A program made the translations under genes and the position numbers. Below are positions 9,047 through 17,001 of a stretch of 64,000 nt of DNA, in pieces. The stretch's first letter is position 1; the number at the start of each line of letters is the position of its first letter. The notes under the pieces were generated by a model. That model was not told the DNA's origin. It searched no databases and worked only from the letters and a program-made list of their open reading frames with translations. The DNA is from Pirellula sp. (lineage in GTDB: Bacteria > Planctomycetota > Planctomycetia > Pirellulales > Lacipirellulaceae): assembly GCA_013822725.1 (NCBI GenBank), contig PNKX01000005.1, positions 124,001 to 188,000 on the forward strand, written 5' to 3'.

Positions 9047-9672
9047 AGACCATGCCAGCCGAATCGTCTACGCAGCGACGGAGCCGACCACGGGGGTAAC
9101 GGCAGAGAAGGCATCGCTACTGTTCGAGCTTGTGAGAAGGAACTGACGCGGGGCCAACGCCTTGCGCCGATTCGGTCTCTGTTCCACCTTCATCTTAACG
9201 GGGCGGTGGAAGGGGACAAAGCATTCTCCGCCGAAAATGGGATTGGCCTGCCGCGAACGCAGCAGGTCGAGACTGGTTGGCGGAATGGAGCGTCTGTAAC
9301 GATTGCCCGTGCGGCCGAATCGGGCCGCCCCAGGGAAGAGGTGCGCCCGAAATCGAATGTCGATGCGGCCAGGCCGATCGTCCCGGCGCCGCCGTGCCAA
9401 TATCCACGCGCCAATCAGTGGACAGCTGGAGGGAAGTCGCCGCCGCCCTGATTCGGTCACGGGTTGGGAGGAGCTGCCGTTTCCCGCCTCCTCAGGAACA
9501 TTCGCATGGCCCCGCATTCTGGCTGCCAGGATGGTCGTCGCATTTGTCCGCTTTCGTACGGCTCGCCGCGACCGATTGGCTCGCCGGCAGTTGGCGCGTT
9601 ACGATAGACCGCTCGACGCCCTGCTCGAGCCCAAGTAGGCGCCGCGAGGACGACCCGCGGCACTAGATCTTC
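9047..9672. other. Gene-free divergent spacer
   Basis: About 620 bases separate the start of the 1043-aa repeat protein (minus) from the sulfotransferase (plus). Several overlapping frames are open, but none has a recognisable protein or a convincing ribosome-binding site, and their amino-acid make-up (Arg/Pro-rich) is that of shadow frames in GC-rich DNA. Promoters for both flanking genes should lie here. No RNA gene was recognised. Confidence 0.5.
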
Positions 9673-10824
9673 ATGAGCGCCATTACCGAGCCTCCGCACG
9701 CCCCGCAGCAAGAGCGGACGGTCAAACATCCGATGTCGTGGTACATGCCGCGCTTCTGGCACGGCATGCGGCTGTCGACATGGCTGCGCGAACTGGGACG
9801 CAATCGCCTCGCCGTCTCGCCGAGTCGCGTGCCGATGACCTTCGCGGTGACCGGCTTCACGGCGCTCAATTCGGTCTTGGCAGGGATCGATCGCGCAGTC
9901 TACGGCCGTCAGGTCGATGCGACGGAACTCGCCGCGCCGCCGATTTTCATTCTCGGGCATTGGCGATCGGGGACGACGTTTCTGCACGAGTTGATGATTC
10001 GCGACCCGCTCCATACTTACTTCACGACCTACCAGTGCTTCACGCCGCACCACTTTGTGCTGACCGAGCGGAAGCTCGTCCCCTGGATCGGCGTCTTCGT
10101 CCCTGAACGCCGGCCGATGGACAACATGGCCGCCGGATGGGACCGACCGATGGAGGACGAGTTCGCGCTCCAGAGCCTCGGCGTACCGACGCCTTACCTC
10201 TCGACGATGTTCCCCAACCGCGGCGAGGCGTATCCCGAGTATCTCACGCTCCGCGACTTGCCGCCGGCGCGACGCGAATCGTGGAAGCAGGAGTTGTTGC
10301 AATTCTGCAAGCGGCTGACCTTTCAAGACAATCGGCGGATCGTCATCAAGTCGCCGGCCCACACCGCGCGGGTGCGCACCCTGCTGGAGATGTTCCCCGA
10401 CGCGAAGTTCATCCACATCTCGCGCGATCCGTACGCCCTGTTTCGCTCGACGTTGGGGCTGTGGCGCTCGCTCAATGCTGAAGAGGGCCTGCAGGCGGTT
10501 CGCGATGATAAGTGGCTGGAGGAGTTCGTCATCGACTCGCTGCGGCGAATGTACGACGCCTATCTGGAAGATCGATCACTGCTGCCGGCAAACCAGTTGG
10601 TTGAATTGAGCTACGAGGAATTAGTCGAAGATCCGAAGTCGCAGTTGCGTTCGATCTACGAACGGCTGGAACTGGGCGACTTTGCTCGCGTGGAGTCGGC
10701 CCTCGACGATCATCTGGCCGATGTAAAGAACTACCGAACGAATCGCCACTCGATCGACGACGAGTCGAGTGAAAGGATTCGCCGCGAATGGGCGCGCTAT
10801 TTTGAAGAGTTCGGCTACGTGTAG
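9673..10824 (+). CDS. Sulfotransferase family protein
   Basis: This 383-aa cytoplasmic protein carries the two PAPS-binding signatures of sulfotransferases: a P-loop-like 5'-phosphosulfate loop (ILGHWRSGTTFLHELM, about residues 95-110) and a 3'-phosphate block (KFIHISRDPYALFRS, about residues 244-258). The family moves sulfate from PAPS to hydroxyl or amino groups of glycans, lipids or small molecules. Planctomycetes hold many paralogues and the substrate cannot be read from sequence. It stands alone between the long spacer and a hairpin repeat. Confidence 0.85.
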   Translation: MSAITEPPHAPQQERTVKHPMSWYMPRFWHGMRLSTWLRELGRNRLAVSPSRVPMTFAVTGFTALNSVLAGIDRAVYGRQVDATELAAPPIFILGHWRSGTTFLHELMIRDPLHTYFTTYQCFTPHHFVLTERKLVPWIGVFVPERRPMDNMAAGWDRPMEDEFALQSLGVPTPYLSTMFPNRGEAYPEYLTLRDLPPARRESWKQELLQFCKRLTFQDNRRIVIKSPAHTARVRTLLEMFPDAKFIHISRDPYALFRSTLGLWRSLNAEEGLQAVRDDKWLEEFVIDSLRRMYDAYLEDRSLLPANQLVELSYEELVEDPKSQLRSIYERLELGDFARVESALDDHLADVKNYRTNRHSIDDESSERIRREWARYFEEFGYV

Positions 10825-10833
10825 GCGCTTGTT

Positions 10834-10920
10834 CAGCCCCGGGCTCCGCCCGGGGGTCGGCATCAAGTAGTGAACGCGTCGCCTTCACGCCACGCGACCC
10901 CCGGGCGGAGCCCGGGGCTG
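10834..10920. repeat. GC-rich hairpin repeat, CAGCCCCGGGCTCCG family
   Basis: Inverted arms of about 24 bases (CAGCCCCGGGCTCCGCCCGG at the left, its reverse complement ending at 10920) enclose a 35-40-base loop. Each arm is itself a small palindrome around GGGCTCCGCCC. Close relatives are at 16906, 20018, 29280 and inside 55971-56136, with a half copy at 23209. It sits between the convergent sulfotransferase and flhB genes, so it may end transcription from both sides. Confidence 0.85.
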
Positions 10921-10928
10921 CAATCGCG

Positions 10929-12014
10929 TTACGCCGTGCGGAGCGCCGGCATCTTCTTCCCCTTGAGCTGGTACACGTACGCCAACACCTCGGCGACGGC
11001 GCCGTAGCTCTGGTCGGGAATCGGTCGATTGACGTCGACTTCCTTGTAGAGCAACTGCGCCAGCGGCTTCCGCTCGACGACGGGAATGTTGTTCTCGAGA
11101 GCCAGCTTGCGAATTCGCTGGGCGATCACGCCGGCGCCCTTTGCCACGACGACCGGCGCGGCCATCGTTTCGGGGTCGTATTGAATCGCGATCGCCAATT
11201 CCGTCGGGTTGGTCACCACGACGTCGGCCTTGGGGACTTTGTCGCCAATCCGATTGAGAGCCATCTGCCGTTGGATCTGCCGGCGTCGCGAGATGACCTG
11301 CGGATCGCCCTGCATGTTCTTCATCTCTTCGCGCATTTCCTGGTGCGTCATCATCAGGTCTTGTTCGAACTTCCACCGCTGGAAGCCGTAATCGAGCAGC
11401 GCCAGTGCGAAAAGGGTCGCGCCCACCCAGAGCGCCGTCGCGAAGATAACTTCGATCAACAGACGTCCCAGATCGGGGACGTCGAGTTCGCTGGCGTACA
11501 GAATCTCGTTCCAGCGCCCCTGAATCACCGTCGCCGCGATGGCGCAGACGATCAGAATCTTGATCATGCCAAAGCCGAGCTTCACCACGCCTTGCAGCGA
11601 AAAGATCCGTTTCAGCCCAGCGAGGGGGCTGAGCCGCGTGACGTCGGGTTGGATCTTTTCGGGAACGAACAAGAGTCCGATCTGCAGCACGGTCGACAGG
11701 ACGCCGGCGACCGTCATCACGGCTAGGATCGGCAGCATCGAGACGCCGAACGTCTTGAGGACCGAGTCGGAGATGACGATCAGTTCCCGATCGTCCACTA
11801 CCAGCGACCCGCCGCCGGTGCTGAGTTGCCGCTCCATGAAGAGCATGACGTGATCGATGACCGCGTAGCCGTAGTAGCTGAGGACCAGCACGCCGACGAG
11901 CAGCAGCGCGGCCGAACCGAGATCTTGGCTGTACGCAACCTGTCCCTGCTCGCGGGCCTGCTGCCGGCGATGCGGTGTGGCGTCATGACTTTTTTCGCCT
12001 GATTCCTCGGCCAT
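10929..12014 (-). CDS. flhB: Flagellar type III export protein FlhB
   Basis: This 361-aa protein has four hydrophobic helices in the first 215 residues and a cytoplasmic C-terminal domain. In FlhB the C-domain cuts itself between Asn269 and Pro270 of an NPTH motif, which switches export specificity from hook to filament. Here the motif is NPTE at exactly residues 269-272, so Asn and Pro are kept but His is Glu. The following text (LAIAIQYDPETMAAPVVVAKG) is typical. It is the last gene of the fliO-P-Q-R-flhB run, 6 bases after the fliR stop. Confidence 0.93.
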   Translation of the reverse strand: MAEESGEKSHDATPHRRQQAREQGQVAYSQDLGSAALLLVGVLVLSYYGYAVIDHVMLFMERQLSTGGGSLVVDDRELIVISDSVLKTFGVSMLPILAVMTVAGVLSTVLQIGLLFVPEKIQPDVTRLSPLAGLKRIFSLQGVVKLGFGMIKILIVCAIAATVIQGRWNEILYASELDVPDLGRLLIEVIFATALWVGATLFALALLDYGFQRWKFEQDLMMTHQEMREEMKNMQGDPQVISRRRQIQRQMALNRIGDKVPKADVVVTNPTELAIAIQYDPETMAAPVVVAKGAGVIAQRIRKLALENNIPVVERKPLAQLLYKEVDVNRPIPDQSYGAVAEVLAYVYQLKGKKMPALRTA

Positions 12015-12020
12015 GCTCTA

Positions 12021-12839
12021 TCAGTTAGTTGCGACTTGCTCTTTAGCCTGCTCCGCTGCGGCATGAACGGCGTCCACCATCATCTCCACCGCCGTCACGG
12101 CTTGTTGCGGAAACGCCCACGCGATGGCGCCGATCGAGACGAGCACCGCGCCGGCAGTGATCAAGGCGTTCACGCTGAACCCGACGACGAGAATGTTGAT
12201 CTGCGGCAGCGTGCGGCCGATCAGTCCCAGCACGAGCGTCGCCAGCAGCAGCGCCGCCATTGCCGGGGCGGCGGCCCGGATGCCAAGGCGAAAGCTCTGT
12301 CCCAGCAGCGTCGTCATCGCGGTGACATACGATTCGCCAATCACGGCTCGCCCCGGCGGCAGCCATTGGTAGGTATCGAGCATCGCCTCAATCAGCAGCC
12401 GATGGCCGCCGAGCAGGACGAACATCGCAAGCGTCAGGAAGTAGAAAAGTTGCGAGTAAACCGGCAGACTTTCTTCCGACATGATGTCGTACCCTTCGGC
12501 GAGCGCCGTACCGCCGAGTTGGCTGATGATTTGGCCGGTGAGTTGGATGCCGCTCAGCAGAATCAGCAGGCCGAGGCCAAGGAGCAGGCCGATCAGCGCT
12601 TCGTTCAGCACGAAGTGGCTGAACGCTACCATATTCCGCATGTCGACTGGCGCTTGCGACGCATGGAGCGGCGTGATGATGATTGCCATCGCGAACGCCA
12701 GCAGGGCGCGCGCTTGCAAAGGAGCCGAGCGGGGGCCGAAAATCGGCGCCGTCATCATCAACGCGCCGACGCGGGCGAGGACAAGTGTGAACGTGCCGAG
12801 TTGGTGGACCAGGAAGGGTTCGAGAATGGCAGCGTTCAT
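12021..12839 (-). CDS. fliR: Flagellar biosynthetic protein FliR
   Basis: This 272-aa polytopic membrane protein is a core component of the flagellar export gate with FliP and FliQ. About six hydrophobic segments are visible, starting with FLVHQLGTFTLVLARVGALM. The Met at 12839 is chosen because the 41 codons that stay open upstream run through a hairpin repeat and look like translated repeat. The gene ends 6 bases before flhB starts. The 143-base repeat-filled gap to fliQ interrupts an otherwise tight operon. Confidence 0.92.
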   Translation of the reverse strand: MNAAILEPFLVHQLGTFTLVLARVGALMMTAPIFGPRSAPLQARALLAFAMAIIITPLHASQAPVDMRNMVAFSHFVLNEALIGLLLGLGLLILLSGIQLTGQIISQLGGTALAEGYDIMSEESLPVYSQLFYFLTLAMFVLLGGHRLLIEAMLDTYQWLPPGRAVIGESYVTAMTTLLGQSFRLGIRAAAPAMAALLLATLVLGLIGRTLPQINILVVGFSVNALITAGAVLVSIGAIAWAFPQQAVTAVEMMVDAVHAAAEQAKEQVATN

Positions 12840-12845
12840 GTTCGT

Positions 12846-12980
12846 CTCGTTCCCACGCTCCGCGTGGAACGCCAGCCTCGCCGCTCTGCGGCAACCAAGT
12901 AGGCATGTCGAATCGCGGCGTGTAAGGTTCGCGACGCGGAGCGTCGGGAGGTGCGTTCCCACGCGGAGCGTGGGAACGAG
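12846..12980. repeat. Hairpin repeat inside the flagellar operon, CGTTCCCACGC family
   Basis: Words CGTTCCCACGCTCCGCGTGG at the left and CGTTCCCACGCGGAGCGTGG at the right are each palindromic. The right unit is an almost complete hairpin ending GGGAACGAG. A related copy (CGTTCCCACGCCGAGCGTGG) lies at 23178. It fills the fliQ-fliR gap, so the mRNA must carry it as one or more stem-loops between two translated genes. Confidence 0.8.
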
Positions 12981-12982
12981 GG

Positions 12983-13249
12983 TTACAGCTTATTCGGAAT
13001 GTCGGCAATCAACTCGCTGGTGTACTCAATCAGTTGCGTCAGAATCCACGGCAGCGAGAAGACGAGCGCCAGCACCATGGCGATCAGCTTCGGCACGAAC
13101 GCCACCGTCTGTTCTTGAATCTGCGTGAGCGCCTGCAACAGGCCGATCACCAGGCCGACGATCATGCCGGCAAGCAGGATCGGCGCCGATACGAGCGTGG
13201 CAATCAGCAGCGCCTCGCGGCCCAAATCAACGGCGTCTTGGGGGTCCAT
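12983..13249 (-). CDS. fliQ: Flagellar biosynthetic protein FliQ
   Basis: This 88-aa protein has two transmembrane helices (ALLIATLVSAPILLAGMIVG and FVPKLIAMVLALVFSLPWIL), the usual size and layout for FliQ. It is a small subunit of the export-gate ring in the inner membrane. It lies 46 bases downstream of fliP, in conserved fliP-Q-R order. Confidence 0.92.
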   Translation of the reverse strand: MDPQDAVDLGREALLIATLVSAPILLAGMIVGLVIGLLQALTQIQEQTVAFVPKLIAMVLALVFSLPWILTQLIEYTSELIADIPNKL

Positions 13250-13295
13250 AGCAACGGTCTCTTTCGACGAACGCGCGCAGCGCGGCCCTCAGCCG

Positions 13296-14135
13296 TCAGG
13301 CGAGGACTTGAAAGCTTTCCATCAGCATCTCGACCACCAGCCGCCAGCCGTCGACGAGGACGAACAGCAGCAGTTTGAACGGCAGCGAGATCAACACGGG
13401 GGGCAACATCAGCATGCCCATCGAGATCGTGACGCTCGCGACGATGATGTCGAGCACGACGAATGGCAGGTAAATCTGAAAGCCGATCAGAAACGCGGTC
13501 TTGAGTTCGCTCAGCATGAACGCCGGCAACAGTGCCGTCAGCGGCACGTTCCGTTCGTCGGGCTTCGCGTCGAAGTAGACGTAGTTGGTCGGCAACTCGC
13601 CCGTTTCGGGATCGATTTCGCTCGGCAGATACTTGAGGAATAGATAGACGTCGTCGTCGTTCTCAGTGCGGCGAATTTGCTCGGCCATGAACCGTCGAAC
13701 CGGATCGGTGCCGCGTTCCCACGCCTCTTCGAGACCGATCTTTTCTTCTGAATAGGGCTTCAGCGAATCTTCGTAAACCTTCGTCCACGTCGGCGCCATC
13801 AGCAGCGCCGTCATGAAGATCGCGATGGCCGTGATCACTTGGCTCGGCGGCAATTGCTGCGTGCCGAGCGCCTGCCGCAGCAGACCCATGACGACAATGA
13901 TGCGCACGAAGCTGGTGGTCATCAGCAGAATCGCCGGAGCGAGGCTGACGACCGTGAGGAGCAGCATTACCTGGATGCTGGAACTGATTCCTTCGGGGCT
14001 CGTCCACTGCTGCGGGCCGCCGAGGCCGTTGAGCGCTTGCGGGAGCAGCGACGGTCCCGCCGCGGTTTGCGCCGCGGCGTTCGAGGCGCCGAAAGCCAAG
14101 CAGAGGGTGACGAGGATGGCGGAAAGCCTAAGCAC
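13296..14135 (-). CDS. fliP: Flagellar biosynthetic protein FliP
   Basis: This 279-aa protein has a cleavable signal-type N-terminus (LRLSAILVTLCLAFGASNAAAQT) and then the conserved FliP core: TSFVRIIVVMGLLRQALGTQ, the PPSQVI block, and C-terminal helices with ISMGMLMLPPVLISLPFKLL. A GTG start at 14135 is chosen. It overlaps the end of fliO by 8 bases and places the signal peptide at the very N-terminus, whereas the longer frame would add 34 Arg/Ser-rich residues. FliP forms the pentameric heart of the export gate. Confidence 0.93.
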   Translation of the reverse strand: MLRLSAILVTLCLAFGASNAAAQTAAGPSLLPQALNGLGGPQQWTSPEGISSSIQVMLLLTVVSLAPAILLMTTSFVRIIVVMGLLRQALGTQQLPPSQVITAIAIFMTALLMAPTWTKVYEDSLKPYSEEKIGLEEAWERGTDPVRRFMAEQIRRTENDDDVYLFLKYLPSEIDPETGELPTNYVYFDAKPDERNVPLTALLPAFMLSELKTAFLIGFQIYLPFVVLDIIVASVTISMGMLMLPPVLISLPFKLLLFVLVDGWRLVVEMLMESFQVLA

Positions 14136-15285
14136 GGCGACGTCCCCCGCCGTTGGCCGCTTCGGCGCCGAGGAAGCCCCGCGCCGGCTCGCGCGCGAGT
14201 TGTGCCAGCACTTGTTGGAACTCGGCCGCCGGCCCATGCCCGCGGCCGCTCGCGCAGACGCCAGTGAGTCGATCGACTTCGATGGGGTCGATCACTTCGG
14301 TGAGCGGTTGAATGCCGTCGGCCGAGATCGCGACGAGGACCAACTTGTTCCCGACGCGCAGCAGTTGGGCAAAACTTTGCGGCGTCAGCGGCGCGCGACC
14401 GAGGACGGCGAACGCTTCGTTCGGCAAGACGCCGCCATGCTTCGCTCCGCTGCTGCGCCGCAGGAGCCACATGCAGACGAAGAACAAGCCGACGACGATT
14501 GCCAATCCCGCGCCGGCGGTGGTGAGCGAATCGAGTTTCGAGAATGAAGCAGGCAGGCGGCTCTTGATGCCATCGCTGAGGCTTTGGCCTTCTGCCGCTA
14601 ACGGCGCCGCAGGCTTCGAGCGGGGCGCCAAGTGGCGCGATTCGTCGGCCGCCGGAGTGTCGGAAGCGGGCGGATAGTCGGTCGTCAGCGGCAGTGCGAC
14701 ACCGGGTAGCGGAGCGTCGGCTAACGGGGCCTCTTTCGGCGTATGCAGTTCAGGCGTATGCGGTTCAACTGTGGGCGGAGATGGTTTGTTCTCAGCGGCT
14801 TCGGCAGGCGCCGATTCGTTGTGGACCGCTTGCTCCACGCCCTCGCCGTACCGGGGCTGCGGAACGCCGGAGGCCGTTTGTTCGTTCAAGGCAGGTTGCG
14901 GCGCTCCATTCTCAACGCCCACGGCAGAGACGCGTCCTGCCTCGCCAACCGACGGCGCTTGACTGCTGGACAGCGGCGTTTGGCTCACACCGGCGAACTG
15001 ATAGACCGGCGTCGGTGCGCCGCGTGACTCGTTCTCGGGACGGAGCGTATTCTCAGCTCGCGGTGGCGTGTTGGCTGCGCCGGCTGGCGCTCCATTTCCT
15101 GTCGAGCTAGCGGCGTCGGCAGCGCCGGCACGCCGATAAGAGAGGAGCAATTCCTCGTCGGCCGGCCCCGCGCTCGACTGCCCTATGGCGGCCGCGACGA
15201 ATCCACCCCATGCCGCCGCCGTCAGCGCTGCCCGTCGAACGAGCCGCGTCGAAGTCGCCAGAACTGAGGGCAGGATCGGTTGCAT
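14128..15285 (-). CDS. fliO: FliO-like flagellar biosynthesis protein with long periplasmic linker
   Basis: This 385-aa protein begins with a signal-like hydrophobic segment, followed by about 200 low-complexity residues rich in Pro, Ala and Glu. Then come one strong transmembrane helix (LTTAGAGLAIVVGLFFVCMWLL) and a C-terminal cytoplasmic domain (LGRAPLTPQSFAQLLRVGNKLVLVAI) as in FliO, which stabilises FliP during gate assembly. FliO is often only 100-150 aa, so the linker is unusually long. The frame stays open to 16275, but that part lies opposite the MtfA-TPR gene. The Met at 15285 is preferred. Position just before fliP supports the call. Confidence 0.8.
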   Translation of the reverse strand: MQPILPSVLATSTRLVRRAALTAAAWGGFVAAAIGQSSAGPADEELLLSYRRAGAADAASSTGNGAPAGAANTPPRAENTLRPENESRGAPTPVYQFAGVSQTPLSSSQAPSVGEAGRVSAVGVENGAPQPALNEQTASGVPQPRYGEGVEQAVHNESAPAEAAENKPSPPTVEPHTPELHTPKEAPLADAPLPGVALPLTTDYPPASDTPAADESRHLAPRSKPAAPLAAEGQSLSDGIKSRLPASFSKLDSLTTAGAGLAIVVGLFFVCMWLLRRSSGAKHGGVLPNEAFAVLGRAPLTPQSFAQLLRVGNKLVLVAISADGIQPLTEVIDPIEVDRLTGVCASGRGHGPAAEFQQVLAQLAREPARGFLGAEAANGGGRRRA

Positions 15286-15486
15286 CGGGCCGGGAAGGGG
15301 AGGCGGAGGGAGCAGTAAAAGTTGCCCAGCGAGGCATGAATCGCCGCGCAAGGCCCGCGGCTTATAGAATTCCACAACTTTTTGGACCAGATCAGTTAAA
15401 GTTCCGACCCCGCCGCAGCCGAGGCGCTTCGCCGACGTCGCGCTAGCACTGCTGCCGCCGCTCCCCAATTTCGTTATCGTAGAAGT

Positions 15487-16902
15487 ATGATCCTCACCTG
15501 GCTGAGAAACCGCCGCCGTCGCCGCTTGTTGGCCGAGCCCTTTCCCAAAGAGTGGGAGGACTTGCTCCAACGCCGCGTGCGGCATTACCGCTACCTGCCG
15601 CCGTCGCATCAGGAGCGCGTCCGGCAGATCGTTCCCGTGATGATCGCTGAAAAGGAATGGGCTGGCGCCGGCGATTTCAAGGTGACGCCCGAAATGGCGG
15701 TGACGATCGCCGGGCAGGCGGCCGTCATGGCGAGCGGATTCGACGAGCCTTATTTCTTTGATCGCCTCCACACAATCGTCGTCCATCCGAAGACGATTCG
15801 CTTCACGCCGGAGCAGACGGGTCGCAATCCGAATTTGCCCGGCGGCTGGCTGAGCGGCATTGCCTGGCATCGCGGGCCCGTCGTGTTGTCGTGGGGAGAG
15901 GTTCGCACCGAACTGACGGGGCGCTCGCCGGGGCGCAACGTCATTCTGCATGAGTTCGCCCACTACCTCGACGGTCTCGATGGTCCCGCCGACGGCAAGC
16001 CGCCGCTGCCGAGCAAGGAGAGCGAGCGTCGTTGGTACGCCGTCACTGAGGCGGAGTACCTGCGGCTGGTCGGCAGCGCCCGCCGCGGCGAGGCGACGCT
16101 GCTCGATCACTACGGAGCGTCGAATCGCGCGGAGTTCTTCGCGGTGTCGACTGAGTACTTCTTCGAACTGCCGCACCAGCTGTTTGAGCGGCACGCCGAT
16201 CTCTACGCCGTGCTGCAGGAGTTCTATCATCTCGACCCGCGGCAATGGCTGCCGCGGATCGATTCTCCGCGGCATGAAGGGACCGACGAGTCAGGCGACT
16301 ACCAACGCTTTCGCGCCCGCCGCCAAAGTCGTCGCGGCGACGTTGCCCAATTGAAAGCCGTGCAGGCGATGGCGCCGGGCGACGCGCTCTACGCGCTGGC
16401 GATCGACCATTTGCGACGCGGTCGGCCGGAGGACGCCATCCGGCTGTTCGATCAGCTGCTGGAGGTTGATCCACGCGACGAGGAATCGCTCGCCCACCGG
16501 GCGCTCGCCTACGTTCGTTTGAAACGATTGGCCGAGGCACGCCGCGATAGCGAAGCGGCGCTGGCCATCGATCCGCAAGATACGGAGGCGCTGTGGGCCC
16601 ACGGCGAAGTCGCACTTCAGGAAGGCCGCACGCTCGAAGCGGTGAATGACTTGAGTGCTGCCCTCGACGTCTCGCCGCTGAAAATCGAGATCCGCCGCGC
16701 TCGGGCGCGGGCCTGGATGGCGGCCGGTCGGCCAGAAAAAGCGGTCGCCGATTTGACGGAGGCGCTGAACGTCGAGCCGCATGACGCCGAGTTGCTTTCC
16801 GAGCGGGCCCGGGCGTATCTGGCGCTCAACCGCACGAGCGACGCCAACCGCGATTTGACCCGGGCGAAACTGCTCGAACCGGAAGTTGCTTGGCCCGCGT
16901 GA
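15487..16902 (+). CDS. MtfA-type zinc peptidase (M90) fused to TPR domain
   Basis: Residues 1 to about 265 match the MtfA family: a basic N-terminus, VTIAGQAAVM, and the zinc motif HEFAH at 155-159, with E216 of RAEFFAVSTEYFF in place as the third ligand. In E. coli MtfA binds the repressor Mlc and has aminopeptidase activity. Residues about 295-465 are four or so clear TPR units (DALYALAIDHLRRGRPEDAI, EALWAHGEVALQEGRTLEAV). This fusion could bring a binding partner to the peptidase. It is divergent from fliO, with about 200 bases between the starts. Confidence 0.82.
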   Translation: MILTWLRNRRRRRLLAEPFPKEWEDLLQRRVRHYRYLPPSHQERVRQIVPVMIAEKEWAGAGDFKVTPEMAVTIAGQAAVMASGFDEPYFFDRLHTIVVHPKTIRFTPEQTGRNPNLPGGWLSGIAWHRGPVVLSWGEVRTELTGRSPGRNVILHEFAHYLDGLDGPADGKPPLPSKESERRWYAVTEAEYLRLVGSARRGEATLLDHYGASNRAEFFAVSTEYFFELPHQLFERHADLYAVLQEFYHLDPRQWLPRIDSPRHEGTDESGDYQRFRARRQSRRGDVAQLKAVQAMAPGDALYALAIDHLRRGRPEDAIRLFDQLLEVDPRDEESLAHRALAYVRLKRLAEARRDSEAALAIDPQDTEALWAHGEVALQEGRTLEAVNDLSAALDVSPLKIEIRRARARAWMAAGRPEKAVADLTEALNVEPHDAELLSERARAYLALNRTSDANRDLTRAKLLEPEVAWPA

Positions 16903-16905
16903 TTT

Positions 16906-16992
16906 CAGCCCCCGGCTCCGCCGGGGGGTAGCGTTACGTGTGGCGACGTCTAACGGTATGGTCGCCGACCCCCCTGGCGGAGCCAGGGGCTG
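16906..16992. repeat. GC-rich hairpin repeat, CAGCCCCCGGCTCCG family
   Basis: Arms CAGCCCCCGGCTCCGCCGGG at the left and the matching CCTGGCGGAGCCAGGGGCTG at the right face each other around a loop of about 35 bases. It lies between the convergent MtfA-TPR gene and the methyltransferase gene, starting 4 bases after the former's stop codon. Confidence 0.85.
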
Positions 16993-17001
16993 CCATGCAG
17001 G

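Noticed and set aside
9068-9517. A 149-aa minus-strand frame and a 111-aa plus-strand frame in the long spacer
   Set aside because: Arg/Ser/Pro-rich text with no motif; the frames overlap and neither has a ribosome site.
14128-16275. A 715-aa open frame on the minus strand covering fliO and beyond
   Set aside because: The part above 15285 is antisense to the MtfA-TPR gene, which has clear motifs. Its composition is that of a shadow frame. The Met at 15285 gives a sensible signal-bearing FliO.
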